Positions 48,623 to 56,910 are shown, counted from the stretch's first letter. The stretch is DNA of 64,000 nt from AC-37 sp036389835 (GCA_036389835.1 DASVWC010000069.1:17468-81467); one strand, 5' to 3'. Numbers and translations: made by a program. The notes: generated by a model from the letters alone, not told the origin.

Positions 48623-50191
48623 CTAGCGGGCCGCGCGCTCGGCGGCGGCGCCGTCCGCGCGCTCGGCGGGGCCGGTGTCCGCGCGCTCGGCGGGGGTGCC
48701 GTTGGCCGCCGGCGCGCCGTTGCCCGAGGCCGCGGCCGCTGCTGCCGCGTGGCCCGCTGCCGGCGCCGGCGCCGGCGCCGGCGCCGGCGCCGCGGCCTCG
48801 CCGCGCTCGAGCGCCAGCTCTTCGATCGCCTCGGCGGCGGCGCGCTCGCCCGCGTCCACCGCTCCGCCCATCGAGCCGTTCGCGTGGATGCCGGTCTCGG
48901 CGCCCGCCCAGTGGATCCGCCCGACCGGCTTGCGCAGCGCGGGGCCGAACGCGGTGAGCGCGCCGGTGGTCGCGATCGCGTTGTAGCAGCCGCGCGCCCA
49001 CGGGTCGTCGGACCAGTTCTTCTCGTGGAACTCGTCGGGGGTCCGCGCGCGCTCGCCGAACAGGCGCGCGAACTGGTCGAGCACGGCCTCGCGCCTGGCC
49101 CGTTCGGGCAGCTCCGCGAGCCGGCGCGCGGTGCGACCGCCGCCGAAGCCGCCGATCACCGCGCAGTTGCCGCCCGCCGGCACGGTGTCGAAGATCGCCG
49201 CCAGCGGTCCCTGGGTGCTCGTCGCCTGGCCGCACAGGCCGGCCTCGCGCCAGAACGGCCGCTCGTAGACCGCCACGTACTTGAGCGCCGAGCCGGGGTT
49301 GAGCCGCTGCACGAGCTGGTCGCGGCGGCCGGGCAGCGCGGGGGAGTAGTCGATCCGTCCGGCCATCACCGGCGGCAGCGCCACGATCGCGCGCCGGGCC
49401 TCGACCGCGAAGCCGTCGCCCGTGACGGTCACCCGCCCGCCCGCCTGCGCGATCCGGCGCACCGGGCAGCCGAGCGCCACGCGGTCGCCGAGGGCGCCGG
49501 CGATGCGTTCGGGGATCGCCACCGCGCCGCCCTGGAAGCGGCGCTCCTGGCTTCCCCTGCGCACGCTTCCCAGGTACTCGAACGACTCGTAGCTGCGCGA
49601 GTAGAACAGCGCGTGCAGGAGCGAGAAGTCGGCGCTCGACGCGCACCAGATCGCCTCAGTCGCCATCTCGAACAGCTCGCGCGCGCCGCGCGTGGCGAAG
49701 TTGCGCTTGACCCAGGTGGCGAGCGTCTGCGAGTCCCAGTCGATCGCGCGCCGCGCCGTCCACGGCGCCTCCGGAGGGACCTGGGCGACCATGCGCTCGA
49801 AGCGGTAGAGGCCCTGCGCGGCGTCGGCGAGCACGAGTGCGCCCGCGTTCGGGATGTAGCCCTTGTAGCGGCGCACGCGCCCGCCCAGCTCGAGCAGCTT
49901 GTCGCCCTGGTCGTTCACGCGCTGCTCGGGCACGTCCACCGAGCGGGCGGCCTCGATGATCTTCGTGCCGAGCGGGCCGAAGTACTCGCCGCCGAGGTCC
50001 ACCACCGCCCCGTCGCCGACGCGCTGCCCGAGCAGCCGCCCGCCGACCCGCTGGCGCGCCTCCAGCACCACCACGCTCGCGCCCGCCGCCTCCAGCTCGC
50101 GCGCGGCGGTGAGCCCCGACAGCCCCGCCCCGACGACGACCGCGTCGACTTCCCCCGGGAGCTGCTCCGATCGGATCACGCCGATCGGCAT
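48623..50191 (-). CDS. Flavin amine oxidase (MAO-like)
   Basis: A 522-residue flavoprotein. The FAD-binding GxGxxG is VVVGAGLSGLTAARELEAAG near residue 20, followed by EARQRVGGRLLGQRV, the typical GG-doublet motif. Further marks are ALGDRVALGCPVRRI and the end motif HWAGAETGIHANGSMGGAVD. It oxidises amines or related substrates to imines with FAD. The last about 60 residues are a Pro/Ala repeat tail from a GCCGGC-type repeat. It starts the minus-strand operon that continues to the lactone oxidase and beta-helix genes. The ATG start gives a short leader before the glycine motif. Confidence 0.88.
   Translation of the reverse strand: MPIGVIRSEQLPGEVDAVVVGAGLSGLTAARELEAAGASVVVLEARQRVGGRLLGQRVGDGAVVDLGGEYFGPLGTKIIEAARSVDVPEQRVNDQGDKLLELGGRVRRYKGYIPNAGALVLADAAQGLYRFERMVAQVPPEAPWTARRAIDWDSQTLATWVKRNFATRGARELFEMATEAIWCASSADFSLLHALFYSRSYESFEYLGSVRRGSQERRFQGGAVAIPERIAGALGDRVALGCPVRRIAQAGGRVTVTGDGFAVEARRAIVALPPVMAGRIDYSPALPGRRDQLVQRLNPGSALKYVAVYERPFWREAGLCGQATSTQGPLAAIFDTVPAGGNCAVIGGFGGGRTARRLAELPERARREAVLDQFARLFGERARTPDEFHEKNWSDDPWARGCYNAIATTGALTAFGPALRKPVGRIHWAGAETGIHANGSMGGAVDAGERAAAEAIEELALERGEAAAPAPAPAPAPAAGHAAAAAAASGNGAPAANGTPAERADTGPAERADGAAAERAAR
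48759..48792. repeat. GCCGGC simple repeat in the amine-oxidase gene
   Basis: Five to six tandem six-base units encode the (Ala-Pro)n part of the C-terminal tail. Slippage keeps frame. Confidence 0.75.
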
Positions 50192-50195
50192 CCTC

Positions 50196-51005
50196 TCACA
50201 GCCCGTGGTTCGGCCACTCGGGCTTCTCGCCGCGCTTGAAGGCGCTCGCCCCGACGGTGTGCTTGTCCCTGCGCATGAACATCGACAGAGCCATCTCGAA
50301 CTCGATCCGCAGGCGCTCCTCGAGCGTGCGCCCGAGGCCGCGCATCACCGACTCCTTGTCGCTGCGGATCGCGCCCTGCGGGAGCGCCGCGATCTCGTGC
50401 GCGAGCGCCTGCGCGCGCGCGAGCGACTGCCCCCGCGGGACGACCTCGTTCACCAGGCCGATGCGCTCGGCCTCGTGCACGTCGATGCGGCGGCCCGTGA
50501 TGATCAGCTCCATCGCGCGCGCGTAGCCCACCACCAGCGGGAGCCGGACCGTGAGGCCGTCGCCGCCGACGATGTTCCAGCGCCGCTCGAGCGCGCCGAA
50601 CTCGGCGTTCTCGGCCCCGATGCGGATGTCGGCGAGCAGCGCCGTCTCGAGGCCGGCGGCGAACGCATAGCCGTTCACCGCGGCGATGACGGGCTTGAAG
50701 ACGTCCGCGCGGCGGGTGTAGCCGCAGTCGCCGGGCGAGTTGTAGGCCTGCACCCGGAACCGGTCGAAGTCGGGCATCTCGGTCAGCTCCGACGCGTCCT
50801 GGAGGTCCCAGCCGGCGCAGAAGGTCGTCTCGCCGGCGCCGGTGATCACGAGCACGAAGGCGCTCGCGTCGTCGCGAAAGCGCTGCCATGCGTGGTGCAG
50901 CTCCTCGTTCATGCGCCGGCTGACCGCGTTGTGCTGGTCGGGCCGGTTGTAGGTGAGCGTGACGACGTGCTCGTCCTGCTCGTAGATCAGCGTGTCGTAG
51001 TCCAT
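50196..51005 (-). CDS. Enoyl-CoA hydratase/isomerase family protein
   Basis: A 269-residue crotonase. The segments VVTLTYNRPDQHNAVS, TTFCAGWDLQD (first oxyanion loop; the FCAGWDL variant), KPVIAAVNGYAFAAGLETAL and ALLADIRIGAENAEFGALE (second oxyanion and catalytic Glu region) are all present. It acts on 2-enoyl-CoA or related thioesters. The ATG at 51005 was chosen; an upstream ATG at 51026 would overlap the start of the divergent methyltransferase. It lies 4 bp before the amine-oxidase start and may be part of that operon. Confidence 0.88.
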   Translation of the reverse strand: MDYDTLIYEQDEHVVTLTYNRPDQHNAVSRRMNEELHHAWQRFRDDASAFVLVITGAGETTFCAGWDLQDASELTEMPDFDRFRVQAYNSPGDCGYTRRADVFKPVIAAVNGYAFAAGLETALLADIRIGAENAEFGALERRWNIVGGDGLTVRLPLVVGYARAMELIITGRRIDVHEAERIGLVNEVVPRGQSLARAQALAHEIAALPQGAIRSDKESVMRGLGRTLEERLRIEFEMALSMFMRRDKHTVGASAFKRGEKPEWPNHGL

Positions 51006-51024
51006 GGCGCGTACGGTAAGCGCC

Positions 51025-51660
51025 ATGCGGGTGCTCCGCGGCCTCGGCGAAGTCGACCTCGAGCGCCACCGCGCGATCCACGTGGACCTGGGCACCGGGG
51101 ACGGGCGGTTCGTGCTGCGCGCCGCGCGGGCCGAGCCGGACGTGCTGCACGTGGGGGTGGACGCGCTCGCCGAGCCGATGGCCGAGGCCGCCCGCCGCGC
51201 CGGCCGCAAGCCCGCCCGCGGCGGGGCCGCCAACGCCGTGTTCGTGGCGGCCGACGCGCTGCGCCCGCCGCCGGAGCTGGCCGGCCGGGCCGCGCTCGTG
51301 ACCGTGAACTACCCGTGGGGGTCGCTGCTGCGGGCGGTGGCGGCGCCGGACGCGGCCGGGTTCGCGGCGGTGGTCGGGATGCTCGCGCCCGACGGGCGGA
51401 TGGTGGCGCTGCTCAACGCGAGCGCGGCGGAGGACAGTGCGTACGCGGAGCGGCTGGAGCTGCCGCCGCTCGACGGCGAGCACGTGAGCGAGGCGCTCGT
51501 GCCGGGGTGGGAGGCGGCCGGCCTGGAGGTGACCGGCGCGCGGGTGCTCGGGCCGGGCGAGGAGCCGCCGCACCGCACCTCGTGGGGTCAGCGGCTGGTG
51601 CGGGGCTCCGGTCGCGCGACGCTGCTGGTGGAGGCGGTCAGGCCGAGCGCGAGCTCGTAG
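51025..51660 (+). CDS. 16S rRNA (A1408-N1)-methyltransferase-like protein (KamB/NpmA family)
   Basis: A 211-residue SAM-dependent methyltransferase: HVDLGTGDGRFVLRAARAEP (motif I), VGVDALAEPM, GRKPARGGAANAVFVAAD, VNYPWGSLLRAV and a late TSWGQRLVRGSG. The spacing of GTGDG, the PWGSLLR loop and the SW-xRL segment is that of KamB/NpmA enzymes, which methylate A1408 and give aminoglycoside resistance in producers. Key tryptophans at PWGSLLR and SW-xRL are kept. Whether this chromosomal relative confers resistance or has another rRNA target is unknown. It is alone on its strand, and its 3' end overlaps the next minus-strand gene by 73 bp. Confidence 0.78.
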   Translation: MRVLRGLGEVDLERHRAIHVDLGTGDGRFVLRAARAEPDVLHVGVDALAEPMAEAARRAGRKPARGGAANAVFVAADALRPPPELAGRAALVTVNYPWGSLLRAVAAPDAAGFAAVVGMLAPDGRMVALLNASAAEDSAYAERLELPPLDGEHVSEALVPGWEAAGLEVTGARVLGPGEEPPHRTSWGQRLVRGSGRATLLVEAVRPSASS

Positions 51661-52643
51661 GCGCGGCGGTGGGGGAGGCCGGCGTCCTGCAGGGTGCGGG
51701 CCACGTCGCGGGTCGAGCCGCCGGTGGCCGCGAGTGCCTCGGCGCGCGCCAGGGCCGCGACGTCGGCGTCGCCGCCGGGCTCGCCCTCGCCGTCCGCCTC
51801 CACCGCGAGGGCCGCGCGGCGGCCGCGCGCACCCGGAAGCGCGAGCCGTTCGCCGCTGCGCCAGTACACGAACTGCTCGCGCGGGGTGCCGGGGTCGAGG
51901 GCGATGGCCGCGCGGCCGGCCCCGCGCAGCCGGCGGGCGAGGCTCTCCGCCGGCACGCCGGCGACCACCTCGGCGGCGGGGGCGAGCCCGCCGCTGGCGC
52001 GGAGGGCGTCGGCGAGGGCGAGTCCCGGGGCGGGGAGCACGGTGTGGCCGGCGTCGTGCGCGGCGCGGATGGCCGCGCGCGCGGCGGCGTCGGCGAGGTC
52101 GGCGCGGAGCGTGACCCGCCGGCCCGCGGCTAGGGCCTGGGCGACGGCGCTGAGCGCGGCCCGACCGTCCGCGACGGCCGCGGCCGCTTCACCCGCGGCC
52201 GCTTCGCCGGTCGCGGCCGGCTCCACCACCAGCACGCCCGGCCCGCGCTCGCCGGTCGGCTCCACGCTCAGCGCGATCCGCGCCCCCGGCTTCGCCAGCT
52301 CCGCCACGAAGTCGCGCGCGAGGTCGGAGGCCGCCCGGTCGGCGCCGACGATCAGCGCGTCGCGCGTGACCGCGTCCGCGCGCCGCACCACCAGCGGGTC
52401 GCCCGGCTGGAACGCCGGGTTGAGCCGCCCGCGCACCCGCTGCTCGCGCGCGTCAACCGACAGCGTCAGCTCGACCGGACCGTGCAGCCCGGCGAGCGCC
52501 CGCTCGTCGAGGCGGGCGCCCACCCCCACGACGCACGTCGCGCGCTCGGTGATCTCGGCGTCGCGCGTGAGCTCCAGCGTCTTGCGGTGCGACGCGCGGA
52601 TCGCGGGGTGGCTGCGGGCGGTGCCGCTGACGGCGGCTGGCAT
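51588..52643 (-). CDS. DUF371 protein with RsmI-like C-terminal region
   Basis: A 351-residue protein. The first about 135 residues fit DUF371, best known from archaea: HPAIRASHRKTLELTRDAEI, TCVVGVGARLDERALAGL and DPLVVRRADAVTRDALIVGA. The remainder resembles a diverged RsmI-type tetrapyrrole methylase: AGHTVLPAPGLALADALRAS, VVAGVPAESLARRL, and a last helical part GGSTRDVARTLQDAGLPHRR like the RsmI C-terminal domain. The SAM-binding front half of RsmI is reduced. Function unknown, perhaps RNA binding. The 3' end overlaps the convergent KamB-like gene. Confidence 0.7.
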   Translation of the reverse strand: MPAAVSGTARSHPAIRASHRKTLELTRDAEITERATCVVGVGARLDERALAGLHGPVELTLSVDAREQRVRGRLNPAFQPGDPLVVRRADAVTRDALIVGADRAASDLARDFVAELAKPGARIALSVEPTGERGPGVLVVEPAATGEAAAGEAAAAVADGRAALSAVAQALAAGRRVTLRADLADAAARAAIRAAHDAGHTVLPAPGLALADALRASGGLAPAAEVVAGVPAESLARRLRGAGRAAIALDPGTPREQFVYWRSGERLALPGARGRRAALAVEADGEGEPGGDADVAALARAEALAATGGSTRDVARTLQDAGLPHRRAYELALGLTASTSSVARPEPRTSR

Positions 52644-52652
52644 CGGCCCAGG

Positions 52653-53492
52653 CTACGCGGGCACGAGCTCGAGGACCACGACCTCGGGCGGCGCGAGGAA
52701 GCGGAACGGCAGTCCTGCCTCGCCGACGCCCTGCGTCACGTACAGATGGCGGCCGTCCTCCTCGACGTGCCCGCGGGCGTAGCGCTCGCCGTGCACGCTC
52801 GGGAGCGCCGGCCGGCGCAGCAGCGGGATCCCGATCTGGCCGCCGTGCAGGTGACCGGCGACGGTGAGCGCCACGCGCTCCGGCACCTGCGGGAACACGT
52901 CCGGGTTGTGGGTGAGCAGCACGACCGGCTCGCCCGCCGGCACCGCCGCGAGCGCGCCCTCCACGTCGGCGAGCCGCAGCCGGGCGTCGCCGACTCCCGC
53001 GAGCCAGAGCGGGCCGTGCCCGGTGGCCAGCCGCACCGCCTCGTTCTCGAGCACGCGGACCCCGGCGCCGGTGAGGGCCGCCCTCACGCGCTCGCCCCCG
53101 AAGCGCCAGTCGTGGTTGCCGAGGACGGCGACGCTCCCGAGCGCGGCGCGCAGCTCGCCCAGCTCGCGCGCCACGGCCTCGGGTGCCGGCTCCTCGCCGC
53201 CGGCGATCTCGTGGTCCACGAAGTCCCCGAGCAGCAGGGCGAGGTCGGGCTCCTCGCCGTTGACGCGCTCGACCAGCCGCGCCACCGCGCGCGGGTCCAC
53301 GTGCGGGCCGCCGGAGTGGAGGTCGGAGACCAGCGCGATCCGGAGCGGCGGGCGCTCGGACGGCCATCCCCGCGACGCGATTCGCACCCGCCTGACCACC
53401 AGCCGCCGCGGCTCCACGAGCAGCGCCCAGACCGCGAGTGCGGCGAGCCCGGCCAGGACGACCCCGCCGAGGACCCGAGCGCGGGCGCTCAG
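52653..53492 (-). CDS. Membrane-anchored metallophosphoesterase (YkuE/YaeI-like)
   Basis: A 279-residue protein with an N-terminal membrane helix (VLGGVVLAGLAALAVWALL). The calcineurin-like core follows: IALVSDLHSG (D-x-H), LLLGDFVDHE (GD), AVLGNHDWR (GNHD), VVLLTHNPDVF and VAGHLHGGQIGIP (GHxH). YkuE-like enzymes act on UDP-diacylglucosamine or other phosphodiesters at the membrane. The best start is CTG at 53492, in a CTGA overlap with the TlpA-like gene stop. It is the only start that keeps the membrane helix. It is coupled behind the TlpA-like and Sco1-like genes. Confidence 0.85.
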   Translation of the reverse strand: MSARARVLGGVVLAGLAALAVWALLVEPRRLVVRRVRIASRGWPSERPPLRIALVSDLHSGGPHVDPRAVARLVERVNGEEPDLALLLGDFVDHEIAGGEEPAPEAVARELGELRAALGSVAVLGNHDWRFGGERVRAALTGAGVRVLENEAVRLATGHGPLWLAGVGDARLRLADVEGALAAVPAGEPVVLLTHNPDVFPQVPERVALTVAGHLHGGQIGIPLLRRPALPSVHGERYARGHVEEDGRHLYVTQGVGEAGLPFRFLAPPEVVVLELVPA

Positions 53493-53992
53493 CTCTGCTC
53501 CGCCTCGCGCACGGCCGCGTCCAGCTTCGCCTCGGTCTGCGGTCCCCGCAGCCGCGCGACGATCCGCCCCTCGGCGTCGAGGATCACCGTCACCGGCAGG
53601 CCGACCAGGTCGTACTCGCTTCCGGCGAGCCCCTCCGGGTCGCTCAGGTTCGGGAACGTCCAGCCGTACTGCTCGACGAACCGGCGTGCACCGCGGAGGT
53701 CGTCGGTGTAGCTCACGCCGACGACGCTCACGCGGTTGCGGCTGCGCTCGTGGAAGCGCTGGAGCAGCGCCGCCTCCTTGCGGCACGGCTCGCACCAGCT
53801 CGCCCAGAAGTTCACCACCGCCGGCTTGCCGCGCAGCGACTCGACGGTGACCTTGGGCGGCACGAGCACGGCGTTCGGCAGCGGGGGGGCGAGGGGGCCC
53901 TCGTCCTCGCCGCCGCCGGTCGCGAGCTCCAGCGCGACCAGCCCGCCGATGAGCGCGACGGCGATCAGCAGCGGCAGCCGGCGCCCGCCCAC
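53489..53992 (-). CDS. TlpA/ResA-like membrane thioredoxin
   Basis: A 167-residue protein with an N-terminal membrane anchor (LPLLIAVALIGGLVALEL). The thioredoxin-fold domain has the active site WCEPC in VNFWASWCEPCRKEAA, then VVGVSYTDDLRGAR and the cis-Pro loop LVGLPVTVILDAEG. It acts outside the membrane in reducing apo-cytochromes or copper sites. The Sco1-like gene precedes it by 3 bp and fits a cytochrome-oxidase assembly job. The GTG start opens directly before the basic anchor. Confidence 0.88.
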   Translation of the reverse strand: MGGRRLPLLIAVALIGGLVALELATGGGEDEGPLAPPLPNAVLVPPKVTVESLRGKPAVVNFWASWCEPCRKEAALLQRFHERSRNRVSVVGVSYTDDLRGARRFVEQYGWTFPNLSDPEGLAGSEYDLVGLPVTVILDAEGRIVARLRGPQTEAKLDAAVREAEQS

Positions 53993-53995
53993 GGC

Positions 53996-54664
53996 CTACT
54001 GCTTGGCTAGCAGGGGCACGTCGTGGACGATCTGCTCCGGCTTGAAGTTCGCGGGATACAGAGTCGTGATCTTGCCCGAGGCGCTGATGCCGTAGATCGG
54101 CGAGGAGTGCTCGATCAGCTCGGGGTTAGCGGCGGCCGGCTCGGCGACGATGCCCCACGTCTTCCACGTCCGTCCGAGCTCGCCCTCGTTCCCGACGAGG
54201 TAGCGCATCCGGTCGTTCATCCCGCGCGCGGCGAGGAACTTGTTGACGGCCTTCGGGGTGTCGCGCTCCGGGTCCGTCGACACCGCGACGATCTCGAGGT
54301 TCCTGGCCTGGGGGCCGAGCTTCGTCTGAGCGACCTTGAGGTTGCTCACGATCAGCGGGCAGACGTCCGGGCAGTTCACGTAGAGCCAGGTGACGAGCAC
54401 CACCTTCCCGCGGTGCTCGGAGATGTCGAACGTCGCGCCGGTCGAGTCCTCCAGGGTGAGCGCGGGGGCGTCCTTGGGCGGGTTCGCGACCGCTCCGTCG
54501 TAGTCCGGCATCGACCCGGGGTCGCCCTCGGACGCGGGCGCGCCGGCCGAGGTCTTCTGCTTGTCCGCCTTGCCGTCGGAGTCGTCGCCGTCGCACGCGA
54601 CGGCCGTGGCCGCGAGGAGGACGGCCAGCACGAGCGCGATCGGAAGGTGGACCCTGGGTCGCAC
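53996..54664 (-). CDS. SCO1/SenC family copper chaperone lipoprotein
   Basis: A 222-residue lipoprotein: signal HLPIALVLAVLLAATAVAC, with the lipobox Cys near 24, then an acidic linker. The SCO domain has VVLVTWLYVNCPDVCPLIVS (CxxxC metal site), IVAVSTDPERDTP and the late metal His in ELIEHSSPIYGI. Sco proteins deliver copper to the CuA site of cytochrome c oxidase or keep its thiols reduced. It heads a three-gene operon with the TlpA-like and phosphoesterase genes. Start GTG. Confidence 0.88.
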   Translation of the reverse strand: MRPRVHLPIALVLAVLLAATAVACDGDDSDGKADKQKTSAGAPASEGDPGSMPDYDGAVANPPKDAPALTLEDSTGATFDISEHRGKVVLVTWLYVNCPDVCPLIVSNLKVAQTKLGPQARNLEIVAVSTDPERDTPKAVNKFLAARGMNDRMRYLVGNEGELGRTWKTWGIVAEPAAANPELIEHSSPIYGISASGKITTLYPANFKPEQIVHDVPLLAKQ

Positions 54665-54709
54665 GGCGCGGAGCCTATGACAAGGCGATAAACGGCCGGT
54701 GAAGCGGAG

Positions 54710-54803
54710 GGCGCGTCAGCGCCACCCGGTTCGCGCCCGCGGCGCGTCGGCGCAGCACGGTTCGCGCCGCCGGCGCGTCAGCGCAGCACGGCCTCGCGCC
54801 GCC
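54710..54803. repeat. 31-bp tandem repeat at the 3' end of the DUF4349 gene
   Basis: Three copies at 54710, 54741 and 54772 of a unit beginning GGCGCGTC(A/G)GCGC. The last copy contains the gene's stop codon and its last codons; the other two lie downstream in the 113-bp intergenic space. Confidence 0.75.
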
Positions 54804-55899
54804 GGCGGCGCAGGAGGCGCCCGCCGAGCCAGCCGAGTCCGCCGACGATCGCGAGCGGGATCAGCACGCCCAGCGCGCGGAGCGCGAGTCCGAGCGAGCC
54901 CTCGAGCAGCCCGAGCGCGTCGTCGAAGGCGTCGCGCGTGCCGCCGCCGGTCCCCCCGCCGTCGCCGCCGGTCCCCTCGAGCTCGACCGCCACCGCCGCG
55001 TAGTCCGTGCGCTCGCGCACGGCGCCGAGCTCGCGCCGCAGCCGCTCGATCCGCAGGGAGACCGCGTCGAGGCGCACGCGGACCTGCTCGGCCTGGCGAT
55101 CGGTCTGCGCGCGGGCGAGCCGGCGCAGGAGGCTGCGCCGCTCGGCGCGCGCGGCCTCGAGGCGGTCGCGGGCGGACACGAAGGCGGGCGTGACGTCGCG
55201 GCCGGCCTGCCGCCGCGCGCGCACGTGGCCCAGCCTCGAGAGGTCACGCAGCGCGGCCTGGAGCGAGTCGGCCGGGACGCGCAGGTCGAAGCTGCCGCCG
55301 CGCTCGGAGTCCTCGCCCGACGCCACCGAGGAGCGCAGCACGAACCCGCGGTGGCGGTCGGTCACGCGGACGATCGAGTCGGCCACGTCGTCGAGCTCGC
55401 CGTCCGGCGCCGCCAGCGTCAGCTCGGCGGAGCGCTCGATGCGCCGCTCGCGCTCGCCGGGCGCCACGCGCGCTCGCCCCGCGCCCCCCGAGGACTCCGC
55501 CTGGTCGGTCGCGGGGGGCACGGTCTCCGGCACCGCGACCGACGGCTGCTCGACCACGGCGACGTCGCCGGGGCCGGGCTCCTCGCTCGAGCTGGAGAGC
55601 GCGACCCCGATCACGACCAGCAGGGTGGCCGCCGCGCCCGCCAGCGCGAGGGCGCGCCCGCGCGGGGGCGAGGGCAGCGACGCCGGCAGCCGCGCGCGCC
55701 GGCGCGGAAACCCGGCGGTGACGCGCGCGTCCAGCTCCCGCGCGTACTCGTCGCGGGGCAGCTCCGACTCCGCCTCGATCGCCAGGGCGAGGTCCTGGAG
55801 CTCCCGCGCGCGCGGGTCCGCCGCGGTCACGCGGCCGGTGGCGAGCGCGTCGTCCACGGCCGCCAGCGCCGCGTCCCGCTCGAGTCCGTTCTCAGTCAT
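54778..55899 (-). CDS. DUF4349 membrane protein, probable anti-sigma-linked
   Basis: A 373-residue protein. Residues 1-75 are soluble and helical and resemble an anti-sigma N-terminal module. A membrane helix near 82-102 (ALALAGAAATLLVVIGVAL) leads to a linker and the DUF4349 domain at about 155-310 (RIERSAELTLAAPDGELDDV, HRGFVLRSSVASG and a coiled coil SARDRLEAARAERRSLLRRL). A second membrane helix (LALRALGVLIPLAIVGGLGWL) and a basic tail end it. It overlaps the 3' end of the ECF sigma gene by 8 bp, so it may hold that sigma at the membrane. Confidence 0.8.
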   Translation of the reverse strand: MTENGLERDAALAAVDDALATGRVTAADPRARELQDLALAIEAESELPRDEYARELDARVTAGFPRRRARLPASLPSPPRGRALALAGAAATLLVVIGVALSSSSEEPGPGDVAVVEQPSVAVPETVPPATDQAESSGGAGRARVAPGERERRIERSAELTLAAPDGELDDVADSIVRVTDRHRGFVLRSSVASGEDSERGGSFDLRVPADSLQAALRDLSRLGHVRARRQAGRDVTPAFVSARDRLEAARAERRSLLRRLARAQTDRQAEQVRVRLDAVSLRIERLRRELGAVRERTDYAAVAVELEGTGGDGGGTGGGTRDAFDDALGLLEGSLGLALRALGVLIPLAIVGGLGWLGGRLLRRRRREAVLR

Positions 55900-56449
55900 C
55901 GCAGGCCCTCCGCAGCTTCTCGATGGTCCGGTGCAGCTTCGTCCCGGCGTTCGACTCGGACACCCCGAGCACGTGCGCGATCTCCGCGTTGGTCAGCCCG
56001 CCGGCGAACTTCAGGGCGACGAGGTCGCGCTCGCGCGGGTCGAGCGAGGCGAGCGCCGCCCGCACGGTCTCGCGCCGCAGGAGGCCCTCGGCCTGGTCGT
56101 CGGCCACCGCCGCGGCGGGCCGATCCGCTTCGAGCCGCGCCCCCCGCCGGCGCCGGCGCAGCTCGTCGAGCGCCGCGTTGCGGGCGATCCCGAACAGCCA
56201 GGCGTCGACCGGGCCGCGCGCCGGGCGGTAGCTGCCCCGGCGCCGGTAGGCGCGCTCGAACGCCTGGGCGGTGACCTCCTCCGCGGCCGAGCGGTCGTGC
56301 AGCAGCGAGGCCACGTAGGCGTAGACGCGCGGGAGCGTGCGCCTGTACAGCTCCTCGAAGCTCTCCGCCGTCGCGGCGGCGGAGCCGTCCGGTGCGCTCT
56401 CGGTGGCCACGCTCACATCGGTATTACGGCGCAAGCCGGCTTTCATCAC
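55892..56449 (-). CDS. ECF-type RNA polymerase sigma factor
   Basis: A 185-residue sigma-70 family protein with only regions 2 and 4. Region 2 spans about 30-100 (FEELYRRTLPRVYAYVASLL, AQAFERAYRRRGSYRP, VDAWLFGIARNAALDELRRR). Region 4 spans about 125-180 (ALASLDPRERDLVALKFAGG, LTNAEIAHVLGVSESNAGTK). It directs polymerase to a stress or envelope regulon. The gene for a likely membrane partner (DUF4349) overlaps its end. The start ATG at 56449 is preferred because the residues before region 2 are of normal length. Confidence 0.9.
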   Translation of the reverse strand: MMKAGLRRNTDVSVATESAPDGSAAATAESFEELYRRTLPRVYAYVASLLHDRSAAEEVTAQAFERAYRRRGSYRPARGPVDAWLFGIARNAALDELRRRRRGARLEADRPAAAVADDQAEGLLRRETVRAALASLDPRERDLVALKFAGGLTNAEIAHVLGVSESNAGTKLHRTIEKLRRACDD

Positions 56450-56493
56450 GCCGGGCGGGCCTAAGCGCGAGGAATCCGGGTACAGGCCGCTCG

Positions 56494-56877
56494 ATGAGCG
56501 AGGAGGTCAAGGAGCGGTTCGCCGCGGCGCCGGAGGTCCCGGGCCACGCACGGGCGCTGGTGCGCCGGCTCGGCCTGGACGAGGACACCCGGAGCACGGT
56601 CGAGCTGATCGTCTCGGAGCTGGTCACCAACGCGGTGGTACACGGCGACGGCGGCCGCGGCGCGCCCCTGCTCGTGACGCTCAGGCGCGACGGCGCCTGC
56701 GTGCACGGCAAGGTGTGCAGCCAGGGCGAGAACTTCGAGTGGACGAGTGAGGAGAAGGACATCTACGAGCCGGGGGGCCTCGGGCTCCATCTCGTGGACA
56801 CCATCGCTCGCGACTGGGGCATCGAGCAGAACGGCTGCTCGTGCGTCTGGTTCGAGTGCCCGGACTGCGACGCCTGA
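56494..56877 (+). CDS. RsbW-like anti-sigma factor/serine kinase
   Basis: A 127-residue GHKL ATPase: DTRSTVELIVSELVTNAVVH (N box), KVCSQGENFEW (G1-like) and EPGGLGLHLVDTIARDWG (G2), ending SCVWFEC. It is a paralog of the protein at 23117-23500, with the same length and the same CVWFEC end. It has no adjacent partner gene; the nearest STAS protein and phosphatase are 3-5 kb away at 59.8-62.3 kb. The ATG follows a GAG-rich site. It would sequester a sigma factor or phosphorylate a STAS protein. Confidence 0.85.
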   Translation: MSEEVKERFAAAPEVPGHARALVRRLGLDEDTRSTVELIVSELVTNAVVHGDGGRGAPLLVTLRRDGACVHGKVCSQGENFEWTSEEKDIYEPGGLGLHLVDTIARDWGIEQNGCSCVWFECPDCDA

Positions 56878-56910
56878 CGGCGGCGCAGGCCCGCGGATAC
56901 CGTTCGATCC

